A stretch of 64,000 bases of DNA from Clostridium sp. C8-1-8 (GTDB taxonomy: Bacteria > Bacillota > Clostridia > Clostridiales > Clostridiaceae). Positions 17,572-26,350 of this stretch are shown here, one piece after another; position 1 is the first letter of the stretch; every line of letters starts with the position of its first letter. A program made the translations under genes and the position numbers. The notes under the pieces were generated by a model that was given only the letters and a program-made list of their open reading frames with translations, did no database searches and was not told where the DNA came from. The stretch is from NCBI RefSeq assembly GCF_009928445.1, contig NZ_JAABNO010000021.1:32922-96921 (forward strand), read 5' to 3'.

Positions 17572-19260
17572 TTAATATTCTATATAAATAAGATCCCAGA
17601 CATAAAGTTCAGGTACTACAAATCTTATTTCATTTCCCTGGTCACCTTCTACATAACTGAAGTTCAACCTAACAGTTTTTCCATCTTCAAAATCTGGAGA
17701 AGCTAGATAAACAGCCTTAACATCATTACAAGTAAGTACTGACACTTCAATATTCTCTACTTTTGTTGGAAGCTTTTCCTTAGGTTCATTCCAGTTCATA
17801 TCTTCAACGCCTTTGAAGTTAACTAAATTAATAACCTTAAAATCTGGTTTTTCCTTTACTAGTGACCAAACTTTATCTGCTTCTACCTTAGGCGACGCTT
17901 CTACCCCTTTAATGACATATTCCCCATTAATTCCACCAGTATTTACCATGCTAGTATCTATTATATCAAAGTCGAAGAGAAGTTCTTCATATTTAACAAT
18001 AAAGTCATAATAAGTTCTTAATTTGTTATTAAATTGTTCATTTTCTATAGTTCTATACTTAGGATAGTATGGGTCATCTAATACTCCTCTATTCTCACCT
18101 AACAGCAGATGGAATCCTCCACTAGCAAAAATAGTAGCCATTGTTAGCAAGGTTGAATTTTCAGCTTGCTCTATAGGTATATTTAACTCCTCTAAGAATG
18201 GCTTCATATAAGCTGCTAGAATAACCTGCTTTTCAGGAGCGTATTTCTTTGCATTTGTAATTAAGTTATATAGATCCTGATAGGTATCATTTGGAGGCCA
18301 AACTTCTATATAAACGGCATCCTGCTCAGACTGTGCCACAGTTTCCACAGGCCAATTATTTACTGCATTAAAGATTAAGCTTACTTTTTCACCTTTTTCT
18401 TCTATATAATTTTTTGTATCATCTATTAGATTAGGAAAGTCTTCTCTTAGATTTCTTATTGCTCTTTTTCCGTTTACACTGCTTATAGCTTCCTTTGGAA
18501 AACCATACTGATCCATATGAATACCATCAAAACCAAGCTTTATAACCTTGTAAAACTCATTTATTATATGGTCATGCCACTTATTTTCTCTTGATATATC
18601 CATCATATAAAGAAAATCACCAAAGCCATATATATCACCATTGTTCTTGTATATACCTAGATCCTTATTCTTTTTATAGTACTCAGGGGCTGAGGCATAA
18701 ACTGCACCATAAGCAATTGCTTCCATACCATACTTATGTGCTAAATCAATTTTATCTTTTACTGTAGATAAACTTAGCTCTCTTTGAAGAGGATCTATAA
18801 ATATATCTGATTTAGGTATTAAATCATGATGCCTATACATCCAATCGTAATATTGAACCACATTTAGATGATATTTATTCATTTCTTTGAGATCATCTTT
18901 ATCCTTTAAATCCTCTTTGGAAAAGTCGGATAGAAATCCATATCTAGGTGCATACTTCCAAGAAGGTAAAATATCAAATGCTGTGCCAAAGGTCTGTACC
19001 ACTTCATCCATATGATATAACTCTACTTCAACACCATAGCCTGAGATTAGCTTATCATTGTTATCTATATCAAATTCAAATTTTACTATGTCTTCTTTAC
19101 TAGATAAAAATATCTCTAAAGTACGAATTTGTTCATGAAGCCTATACACATTACATCTTAATATATCTGACTCAAGTGCACCTTCTAGTTCTACAAGTAT
19201 TCCTATTTTTTCTCCGTTTTTAAATTGAGCTTTTGCTGGATATATATCTTTAATAATCAA
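17572..19260 (-). CDS. Intracellular GH66 dextranase-like enzyme
   Basis: I place the start at the TTG at 19260, 8 bases after AGGAGG, which gives 562 residues and no overlap with the upstream gene. Earlier in-frame ATG codons would lie inside the upstream gene and have no ribosome binding site. There is no signal peptide or membrane helix, so the enzyme should act in the cytoplasm. GH66 features are an N-terminal beta domain, the Y-Y-D-W-M-Y-R-H motif, nucleophile D250 in F-D-G-I-H-M-D-Q-Y-G, and acid/base E319 in V-Y-I-E-V-W-P-P. No CBM35 insertion is present, so it is dextranase-like rather than cyclase-like. A likely role is opening and shortening imported cyclic or long isomaltooligosaccharides for the GH13 enzyme. 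The TTG start is the main uncertainty. Confidence 0.82.
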   Translation of the reverse strand: MIIKDIYPAKAQFKNGEKIGILVELEGALESDILRCNVYRLHEQIRTLEIFLSSKEDIVKFEFDIDNNDKLISGYGVEVELYHMDEVVQTFGTAFDILPSWKYAPRYGFLSDFSKEDLKDKDDLKEMNKYHLNVVQYYDWMYRHHDLIPKSDIFIDPLQRELSLSTVKDKIDLAHKYGMEAIAYGAVYASAPEYYKKNKDLGIYKNNGDIYGFGDFLYMMDISRENKWHDHIINEFYKVIKLGFDGIHMDQYGFPKEAISSVNGKRAIRNLREDFPNLIDDTKNYIEEKGEKVSLIFNAVNNWPVETVAQSEQDAVYIEVWPPNDTYQDLYNLITNAKKYAPEKQVILAAYMKPFLEELNIPIEQAENSTLLTMATIFASGGFHLLLGENRGVLDDPYYPKYRTIENEQFNNKLRTYYDFIVKYEELLFDFDIIDTSMVNTGGINGEYVIKGVEASPKVEADKVWSLVKEKPDFKVINLVNFKGVEDMNWNEPKEKLPTKVENIEVSVLTCNDVKAVYLASPDFEDGKTVRLNFSYVEGDQGNEIRFVVPELYVWDLIYIEY

Positions 19261-19279
19261 TGTTGATACCTCCTGTTTT

Positions 19280-21103
19280 TTATTCTTTCTCAACATATAC
19301 CATGTCCCAATACTGAAGCTCTGGAACATCTATTTGTAATTTTGTACCATTTCCATCTTTTGTTGCTTTATAATTTAACTTGATTGGTTTTCCTCCATTA
19401 ATATCTGGAGATGCTAGATACACATCTTTTACCTTGCCTTCCTTAACTGTATAATCAAGCTTTAAGTCTTTCTTTGAGGTAGGTGCATCATAATTTGCTC
19501 CATCATCTCTCCAAGCTTCCTTATTCATGCCTAGAAGGTTTATAAGCTGAACAACTTCATATCCCTTCTTCTCTTTTGCATAAGCCCACACCGTATTTGC
19601 TTGTCCATTAGTACTTGTCTTAATACCACTAATACTTATTGGATTGTCAATGTCCTTTAAGCCGTCTCTTAGTAGGTTCTCATAGGCAACTAAGAAATCA
19701 TAATAATTTCTCATAGCAGTTACTAACGAATCTGTCATTTTTAAGTTTTTGTTTGGAAAGTATTCCCTTCCAAGCATACCTGTATCACCCAATTCTATAT
19801 GAGATCCACCAGCAGCAAATATGGCTGCATCTGTTAGCCTTACACTATGCTCATTAAATTCGCCAGGAACACCAGCGGATCCGTAATTCATATAAGCAGC
19901 TATTACAGTGCTTTTCTTTCCAGAAGTCAACGCATATCCCTTATCAACGGTATCCTTAAAATAGTAATAATTAGGGAAATCTGAAGGCCAAAGTTCTGAG
20001 TAAAGGAAATCCACATTTGATTTTGCTACTTGTTCCAAACCAAATCTATTTACTGTATTAAAGACTACTCCAACTCCAAGAGCACTTTTTGCATTGTTCA
20101 CAAATTCAGTGTAAGTATCAGGAAGATTGACGAAATTTCCATTATAATCAAAGGTCGTACCTCTATTTCCTAGGGTATCCATATGATATATATCAAAGTT
20201 TAGTATTTTAAAAACATCTTTCTCTTTGTTATAGATATAGTTTTGCCAATCTTTATTTGCTGGATTAAATATCTCTAAAGAAGAAGCCCATCCATTGGGA
20301 AGTGCATAACCATCCTGCTCAGTATGAAAGCTATCCTTATATATACCCCATTCTGGTTTCACCCCATCTTGTTGATAATCTGTATAGGTTCCATAAATTA
20401 GATTATAGTTGGCAGCTTTCATATTCTTACTATGAGCTAGGTCGATATAATCTTTAACGGTTTGATAGTATATGTCTCTATTAGCTATGTCCTTCCAAGA
20501 CTTTGGTATCTCACTTCCGTCACCTGGCAGTGGCTTTTGATGTTTGTTCTGCCAATCATAAAACTGAAGACCATCTATGTGAAACTTATTTATCTTATCT
20601 ATAATACTTTCAGACTTATCTTTGTTCTGATCAGGATACTCAGCTATATATCCATATCTAGGGAACTTATCCCAATTTGATGAAACATCCACAGCAGTAT
20701 TTTTGCTGTCATCTACGGATATTCCGTGGGTTGCATATACCTCTACTAGATATCCCTTATAATCATCTGAAGGAGCATTCCACGAAATATCCAAGGTCTT
20801 TTTTTCTTTACTACCTAAAGAAACTTCTAACTGCTTCTTTTCCACAGTGTTATTTAAATATTTGAAATATACCTCCAAAGAACCTTTATAGGCTTTACCA
20901 AGCTTATTATCCAGTTCTACTTTTAAGCTCACCTTATCTTTAGGGTTGTATCTAGCCTTATCAGTATACACATCAGTTATAAGCTTTCCACTTTCTGAAA
21001 CTTTTGTACTAGCTTCAACACTAAAGGTTTTAACCTTGTATGCTAAAACTCCCCCTCCTATGCAAAGCACAGCTATTGCTGCAATAATTAATCTCTTCTT
21101 CAA
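19280..21103 (-). CDS. Exported or membrane-anchored GH66 dextranase
   Basis: GAGGAGG ends only one base before the ATG at 21112, so the TTG three codons later (21103), 10 bases from AGGAGG, is the better start; the product is then 607 residues. A Lys-Lys-Arg N-terminus and an 18-residue hydrophobic helix form a signal peptide or signal anchor with no lipobox. The catalytic domain shows L-Q-F-Y-D-W-Q-N-K-H, nucleophile D309 (I-Y-H-M-D-T-L-G-N-R-G) and acid/base E370 (F-L-Y-S-E-L-W-P). It lacks CBM35 modules. It probably cuts dextran at the cell surface and feeds the adjacent ABC importer. It precedes the intracellular GH66 gene by 19 bases, so the pair is co-transcribed. Confidence 0.84.
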   Translation of the reverse strand: MKKRLIIAAIAVLCIGGGVLAYKVKTFSVEASTKVSESGKLITDVYTDKARYNPKDKVSLKVELDNKLGKAYKGSLEVYFKYLNNTVEKKQLEVSLGSKEKKTLDISWNAPSDDYKGYLVEVYATHGISVDDSKNTAVDVSSNWDKFPRYGYIAEYPDQNKDKSESIIDKINKFHIDGLQFYDWQNKHQKPLPGDGSEIPKSWKDIANRDIYYQTVKDYIDLAHSKNMKAANYNLIYGTYTDYQQDGVKPEWGIYKDSFHTEQDGYALPNGWASSLEIFNPANKDWQNYIYNKEKDVFKILNFDIYHMDTLGNRGTTFDYNGNFVNLPDTYTEFVNNAKSALGVGVVFNTVNRFGLEQVAKSNVDFLYSELWPSDFPNYYYFKDTVDKGYALTSGKKSTVIAAYMNYGSAGVPGEFNEHSVRLTDAAIFAAGGSHIELGDTGMLGREYFPNKNLKMTDSLVTAMRNYYDFLVAYENLLRDGLKDIDNPISISGIKTSTNGQANTVWAYAKEKKGYEVVQLINLLGMNKEAWRDDGANYDAPTSKKDLKLDYTVKEGKVKDVYLASPDINGGKPIKLNYKATKDGNGTKLQIDVPELQYWDMVYVEKE

Positions 21104-21348
21104 GGTAAACATACCTCCTCATAAGGTCGTATCAATTTAATACTATTGAATTATAAAATGTGCTTAAGCTCCTACATCAGTAAGCAGTTCATAATAGAGA
21201 ACCTTTTTAATATATTCTGCTAAGGACACCTCAACTTCATTTATTGATAAACTACCTCATCAAAAATTAATTAGAATGATAATATTCAAGCCTATTAGGT
21301 TGTCAATCTCACTAATAATTACTGAAGTAGTTTATCTCTTATTTATCA

Positions 21349-22182
21349 CTAACCCTTTATAGCTCCTTCACTTCCACCTGACTTTATGAACTGTTTATTA
21401 AAGACTATAAATATAATGATTATAGGGATTAAAACCAATATAGCTGCAGCAAATATTACTCCCCACTGAGTTGCCTTTCCGTTTTGAAGTAGCTTTATAG
21501 CTATAGGAAGAGTTCTCTTTGATTGAGTTTTTATTACTGTTAACGCTGTGAATACCTCCATCCAAGTCCCTGAGAATGCTCCTATTGCCATAGTTGCTAA
21601 GGCTGGCTTGGAAAGTGGTAATATTATATTCCTGTATATGGTCCACTTATTGCCTCCATCCATTATTACTGATTCTTCTAATTCCCTAGGAATAGTTTCA
21701 AAGAAACCTTTTAAGAAGAAGGTATTACCTGCTATTCCTCCACTGACATATAAAAGTAATAAACCTGTATAAGTATCAACTAGGTGTAACCCTTGTAAAA
21801 TAGTAAATTGTGATATTAAAGCAAGAACTGCAGGCATCATAAGTGAGAATATATAAATGTTAAATATTATCTTCTTACCTGGAAAATTAAGCCTTGCAAA
21901 TCCATAACCGGATAAGGATGATACAAAAATAGTTAATACTGTGTTTGCCACAGTTACAAATATGCTGTTTACAAAATATCTTGAAAAGTTTTCACCTGTC
22001 CAAGCAGTAATGTAATTTCCCAAATAAAATTGCTTAGGAATTATTTGCGGCTTTGAAGGCAGAACATAAGTATTTGGTATCAAGGATGTACTTATCATAT
22101 TTAAGAATGGCAATAGTGCGATTATTACCATTACTACAAGAACTAAATGCAATAGCACTTGTCCAGCTTTTTTTCTAAACAT
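21349..22182 (-). CDS. ABC sugar importer permease, MalG type
   Basis: This 277-residue inner-membrane permease has six predicted helices and the EAA loop E-S-V-I-M-D-G-G-N-K-W-T-I-Y-R-N-I-I-L-P-L-S-K-P (~167-190), which contacts the ATPase. It follows the partner permease by 14 bases and has GGGAGGCGG before its ATG. With the binding protein it forms a CUT1-family importer, here most likely for isomaltooligosaccharides or cyclic forms. No ATPase gene is in the window, so a shared MsmK-type ATPase from elsewhere is probably used, as in many Firmicutes. Confidence 0.93.
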   Translation of the reverse strand: MFRKKAGQVLLHLVLVVMVIIALLPFLNMISTSLIPNTYVLPSKPQIIPKQFYLGNYITAWTGENFSRYFVNSIFVTVANTVLTIFVSSLSGYGFARLNFPGKKIIFNIYIFSLMMPAVLALISQFTILQGLHLVDTYTGLLLLYVSGGIAGNTFFLKGFFETIPRELEESVIMDGGNKWTIYRNIILPLSKPALATMAIGAFSGTWMEVFTALTVIKTQSKRTLPIAIKLLQNGKATQWGVIFAAAILVLIPIIIIFIVFNKQFIKSGGSEGAIKG

Positions 22183-22196
22183 ATTTTCCGCCTCCC

Positions 22197-23168
22197 TTAA
22201 AACTGAATTTCTGCGTCTTTAGTTAGTTTTCTTTGTACCACAGATATAGTTATTAGAATTACAGACATTATTAAACTTAAGGCTGCTGCATATCCAAAGT
22301 CAAAACTTGAGAATGCTTTGTTGTACATGTAATCTAAAAGCACATCAGTCTTTCCAAGTGGTCCGCCTCCAGTAACCAACATTACCTGAAGCATTATGTT
22401 AAAGGCACCTATTATCAAATTAATTATTATAAAATAAGTTCTAGATGCTAAAAGTGGTAAGGTTATCTTCCACATTTGCTGCTTTTTAGTAGCACCGTCT
22501 ACATCAGCAGCCTCATAAATATCCTTAGGCAAATCTTGTATGGCGGCAGTGTACATTATCATTACCCAACCAATACCCTTCCATATACAAAGTGCCCACA
22601 CTACTATATTTCCAGTCCATTCATTTTGAAGCCAAGACACCGGTTGACTTATGAGGTGTAGATTTAAAAGCATTGAGTTTACCAAAGATCCTTGTGTATC
22701 TTGGAAAATATATTTAAACAATATAGCAACTACTATCCAGTCTGAAATAACTGGAACATACAATAGAAATCTATATAGTACCTTTCCTCTTGAAACTGAC
22801 TCTATTAATATGGCTATTACCATCCCCAAAAACCATTGAATAGGTACAGTAACTACTACTGCTAGCAATGTATTTCTAAGGGATAAATAGAACTTTGAGC
22901 TTTCATCTATAGCTCCACCAGCAAAGAATGCCTTCTTAAAATTTGCAAGACCGATAAATGTACTAGCCTTATTTGGGTTAACACTATAGTTCATAAAAGC
23001 CATCATAATGTTCTTAAGCAATGGATATGCTACAAAAATTAAGAAGAGTAAAAAACCTATGCCTACAAAAGCCCAGCCTTCCAGTGCTTCTCTTTGTTTT
23101 TTATTAAATTTAATATTTTTACCTCTATGCTGTGAAACAGTCACTGTATTATTTTCCAAATGCTTCAC
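22197..23168 (-). CDS. ABC sugar importer permease, MalF/LacF type
   Basis: The 323-residue permease has a basic cytoplasmic N-terminus and six helices. Its EAA loop is E-A-A-D-V-D-G-A-T-K-K-Q-Q-M-W-K-I-T-L-P-L-L. The frame opens at GTG 23168, only one base past AAGGAGA; a TTG at 23159 has a more normal spacing, so the first three codons are uncertain. It is the first permease after the binding-protein gene (61 bases apart) and pairs with the MalG-type permease downstream. Confidence 0.92.
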   Translation of the reverse strand: MKHLENNTVTVSQHRGKNIKFNKKQREALEGWAFVGIGFLLFLIFVAYPLLKNIMMAFMNYSVNPNKASTFIGLANFKKAFFAGGAIDESSKFYLSLRNTLLAVVVTVPIQWFLGMVIAILIESVSRGKVLYRFLLYVPVISDWIVVAILFKYIFQDTQGSLVNSMLLNLHLISQPVSWLQNEWTGNIVVWALCIWKGIGWVMIMYTAAIQDLPKDIYEAADVDGATKKQQMWKITLPLLASRTYFIIINLIIGAFNIMLQVMLVTGGGPLGKTDVLLDYMYNKAFSSFDFGYAAALSLIMSVILITISVVQRKLTKDAEIQF

Positions 23169-23229
23169 TCTCCTTTTTTATGGTTGAGGATTAAATATTT
23201 AATTTAATCCTCAATCTGTATTTTTTAAA

Positions 23230-24528
23230 TTATTTGCTTGCTTGAAGTAAGGAATCTACTTTCTTTGCTGCATCATCTAAAGCATCTTTTGGACTCTTCT
23301 TCTTTCTTACAGCTAACTCAAAGTCCTCTTTGATTGCATTTGATATATCTCCCCACTTTGGACTTGGAGTTCTAGCCCAAGTTGAATTAAGCTGATCCAT
23401 ATATGTTTTCAACATTGCATTATCAGTAACTATAGATTTCTTAGCAGTATTTGTATTAACAGGCATCATACCAAGCTCTGTAGTAAATATGGTTTGAGCA
23501 TCATCAGAAGCTAAGAATTTTGCAAATGCATAAGCTTGCTCTTTATTCTTAGAAGCCTTAAATATTACTGTATCTTCTCCTCCTACTACTGAGAAACTTC
23601 CTCCATCACCCTTTGGCATAGGAGCAAAAATTAAATTATCTTTAACATTCTTTTGGTCTTTGTTAGCTGGATACCACCATGGACCGTCATCAATCATTCC
23701 ATAATGACCTGCATTGTAGCCTTCCCAAGTACCTTCTCCACCAAGGAGACTCTTACCAATATATCCTTTATCATTCCATTCAACTATCTTTGTAAGAGCT
23801 TTTATACTTGCGTCACTGTTTAAGTATCCAGTAGCTTTTGTATTCTTTTCATCTGTAAACTTACCACCTAGTGATAAGAAATATGGAGATATAGCCCAAG
23901 ATTCCAAACCAGCTATACCAAGTGCAGCTACCTTATTATCTTTTGCCTTAGCTGCATATTGCTCTAATTCATCCATAGTCTTTGGAGCTTCCTTAAAACC
24001 AGCTTTGTCTAGCATTGATTTATTATAGATAGCAATCTTTGTATTTGTATCAAGTGGCACACCATAATAGTGACCATTATAGAAATTTGTACTCATTGGT
24101 CCTTCATAGACTTCCTTCTTTAAATCGTCAAAACCTGGCATACTATCTACAGGCTCTAAATAATCCTGCTCAGCATATTGTGCTACATCTACTATATCTG
24201 TTCTAGCAAGATCTGGCACAGTACCACTCATAGCTCCTTGAAGAATCTGCTTCTTGTAATCATCTCCACTAGGCATTGGTGTTATCTTTACCTTTATATC
24301 TGGATATGTTTTGTTAAATGCAGGAACTATCTTTTCTTTCAAAACTTTATTTTCTGCATCAGTAAAGGTACTCCACATCTCAATTTGACCCTTTAGCTTT
24401 GTCAAATCAGTTGTAGTTGTAGCGGATCCTTGTCCACTCGTATCTGTAGCCTTGTCACCGCAGCCTACAAATAGCGAAGAAGCCATAAGTCCTGTTAAAA
24501 TTAATACAATTACTTTTTTATTTTTCAT
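23230..24528 (-). CDS. ABC sugar-binding lipoprotein
   Basis: The 432-residue protein begins with a lipoprotein signal peptide; the lipobox S-L-F-V-G-C places the lipidated cysteine at ~23, followed by a Thr/Ser-rich tether. The rest has the family-1 solute-binding layout (I-E-M-W-S-T-F-T-D-A-E-N near the start; G-I-A-G-L-E-S-W and G-P-W-W-Y-P later), with aromatic residues suited to stack on sugar rings. It is the first gene of the leftward importer operon. Because three GH66 enzymes and an alpha-1,6-glucosidase lie downstream, isomaltooligosaccharides are the best guess for ligand; maltodextrin is an alternative. Confidence 0.92.
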   Translation of the reverse strand: MKNKKVIVLILTGLMASSLFVGCGDKATDTSGQGSATTTTDLTKLKGQIEMWSTFTDAENKVLKEKIVPAFNKTYPDIKVKITPMPSGDDYKKQILQGAMSGTVPDLARTDIVDVAQYAEQDYLEPVDSMPGFDDLKKEVYEGPMSTNFYNGHYYGVPLDTNTKIAIYNKSMLDKAGFKEAPKTMDELEQYAAKAKDNKVAALGIAGLESWAISPYFLSLGGKFTDEKNTKATGYLNSDASIKALTKIVEWNDKGYIGKSLLGGEGTWEGYNAGHYGMIDDGPWWYPANKDQKNVKDNLIFAPMPKGDGGSFSVVGGEDTVIFKASKNKEQAYAFAKFLASDDAQTIFTTELGMMPVNTNTAKKSIVTDNAMLKTYMDQLNSTWARTPSPKWGDISNAIKEDFELAVRKKKSPKDALDDAAKKVDSLLQASK

Positions 24529-24942
24529 ACTCTATCCCCCCATAGTTTGTTTTTATATTAAAGTGCTATTAAGCACTTATAAGCTTTTATTTTCATTAAA
24601 CGTTTTCTCATCAAGGAACCGTTTGCACAGATAGATTAAACCTATTATTTATCTGCGTATATACAGGTATAACGCACATCACTCCTTAACTACACAATAT
24701 TTTTCACTTGTTATTTTAGTTCAACTCAAAGTACTCTGCTTTATTTATTGCTATGTATAACGTTATCATTGATCCTGTAATAATTATTATGTATATTTTA
24801 CCATATAAGTGCTTTTTATGTAACTTTGTTATATATCTTGTATATCTTTGATTTTATTCTAATCTGTTATACAATAATATTAAATGTACAATTTATACTT
24901 TTTTTGTACTATACCGACTTTTCATATTAGCGGAGGTTTCAC
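24529..24942. promoter_or_regulatory. Divergent control region of the dextran locus
   Basis: This 414-base region lies between the binding-protein gene and the divergent AraC-type regulator. It contains an inverted repeat AAGTGCT/AGCACTT (24561-24578) just before the importer gene, and a palindrome ATAACGTTAT (24757-24766) inside GTATAACGTTATCA. The latter resembles half of a catabolite-response element but does not fit the full consensus. Either could be an AraC or CcpA site. Confidence 0.35.
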
Positions 24943-25857
24943 ATGGATTTACTATCAATAGATACAAGTATTGTGCCATCAGTAAGGCTAATAGGTCACA
25001 TAGATTATATAAAACCCTGGAAACACTTTAATAGAACCATCAACGAGTACATTCTATATATAGTTAAAAGTGGAGAGCTTTATATTAAAGAAGGAAGTAT
25101 AGAATACCATCTTAATAAAGGAGATATTTTACTGCTAGAACCTAATATAGAACATAGCGGCTACAAAGAAGCTTCTTGCCACTATTATTACATTCACTTT
25201 AAACATCCTAAGATTTCTGCTGTAAATGCTAATTCTTATGAAGAAATAGCCCAAAGACTAATGGATAAAAGAAGGTCTTCTCTTCATAGTGAGTATCTCA
25301 GCGAGCTTTCCGATACAGATCCTGATTTTTATTTACCAAAAAACTATCACTATGAAGATGAAAATGAATTGATGTCTTTACTGGTAAGCGCTGATAGCGA
25401 TTTTTATCATAAATATGAAGGATATAAAAGAATAGCCTCTTTGAAGCTACTAGAAATATTAATAAAAATAAGTAGGGACTATACCTCTACTAAGATTGAA
25501 AATGCTCAACCACAATTTTCGAAAGCTTTTGTAAAATGTAGAAATATTCAGCATTACCTTAATTCTAACTACCAAAATAAGATAACAAGTGCTGACATTG
25601 AGCAAAACTTTGAGTCCAACTATGATTACCTAAATAGAGTTTTTCAACAAATGACTGGGTACAGCATAATAAACTATTTAAATATCATACGAATAAATCG
25701 GGCTAAGGACTTATTAGATGCTACCCCACTAAAAATTTCTGAAGTTGGTTATCTAGTTGGAATCGACGACCCCTATTATTTTAGCAAGCTTTTCAAAAAG
25801 ATTGCAGGAATCACTCCTTCTAACTATATAAAACTAAAAAGTGAACCTACCATTTAA
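24943..25857 (+). CDS. AraC family transcriptional regulator of the dextran locus
   Basis: The 304-residue regulator starts 6 bases after GGAGG. Residues ~1-120 form a cupin-like sugar-sensing domain (I-K-E-G-S-I-E-Y-H-L-N-K-G-D-I-L-L-L-E-P-N, then S-C-H-Y-Y-Y-I-H-F). Residues ~195-300 hold two helix-turn-helix units ending with the AraC signature (I-S-E-V-G-Y-L-V-G-I-D-D-P-Y-Y-F-S-K-L-F-K-K-I-A-G, split here by hyphens). It is divergent from the sugar importer operon, the usual arrangement for a local activator. The stop codon is immediately followed, in the same frame, by a fragment of another gene (25858-26037). Confidence 0.9.
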   Translation: MDLLSIDTSIVPSVRLIGHIDYIKPWKHFNRTINEYILYIVKSGELYIKEGSIEYHLNKGDILLLEPNIEHSGYKEASCHYYYIHFKHPKISAVNANSYEEIAQRLMDKRRSSLHSEYLSELSDTDPDFYLPKNYHYEDENELMSLLVSADSDFYHKYEGYKRIASLKLLEILIKISRDYTSTKIENAQPQFSKAFVKCRNIQHYLNSNYQNKITSADIEQNFESNYDYLNRVFQQMTGYSIINYLNIIRINRAKDLLDATPLKISEVGYLVGIDDPYYFSKLFKKIAGITPSNYIKLKSEPTI

Positions 25858-26037
25858 ACTTGGGGTGGAATATTTGTAGCTTTAACCTGGGGACTATGCC
25901 ACATGTTTACCAAAGGTAGTTTATCTGTAGGACTATTGGTAGCCTCAGAAGGACTTATTTTTGGCATCACCTATCTCCTAAGTAGGCGAAATATTTTCAT
26001 AGCATATTTCCTACTCTTTTTTATGTTTGTTTTATAG
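25858..26037 (+). pseudogene. C-terminal fragment of a CPBP-like membrane protein
   Basis: Directly after the TAA of the araC-type gene, and in its frame, 59 codons encode W-G-G-I-F-V-A-L-T-W-G-L-C-H-M-F-T-K-G, then two hydrophobic helices, ending at TAG 26035. The W-G-x-x-H-x-x-T-K-G-S pattern and length look like the last third of a CPBP/CAAX-protease-like membrane protein. No start codon or ribosome binding site serves it and its N-terminal part is absent. A deletion joined the two genes at the stop codon. The family assignment is tentative. Confidence 0.5.
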
Positions 26038-26080
26038 AACTCATATTAACACTTGTCACATAGTACTTATTTCTCCACTA

Positions 26081-26180
26081 AAAGATGTACTACTTCCAAT
26101 GCTAAATCAATTTTTATATTCTTCATAATTCTATGAATGGAATTTAGAAATATAGATTTACTGAGATGTGGTACATCTTT
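26081..26180. repeat. AGATGTACCACTTC hairpin family, copy
   Basis: The arms AAAGATGTACTACTTC (26081-26096) and GATGTGGTACATCTTT (26165-26180) pair at 14 of 16 positions. The rest of 26038-26350 shows only the ribosome binding site AAGGTGG of the next gene. Confidence 0.55.
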
Positions 26181-26350
26181 GCATTTTAAAAAACAATATA
26201 ACATTCTATATATATCAAACATAACATTTGACTTCCATAACATTACATGTATAATATACTTATTATGGTAAATAAAGTATTAAATTTCACAATACAACAA
26301 TAATACTTAAATACTCTAATTTCAAAAATTCCAGACTGTAAAGGTGGTTA

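Noticed and set aside
24757..24766. GTATAACGTTATCA in the dextran control region as a CcpA cre site
   Set aside because: Only the right half fits the cre consensus; I kept it as a general palindrome without naming the regulator.
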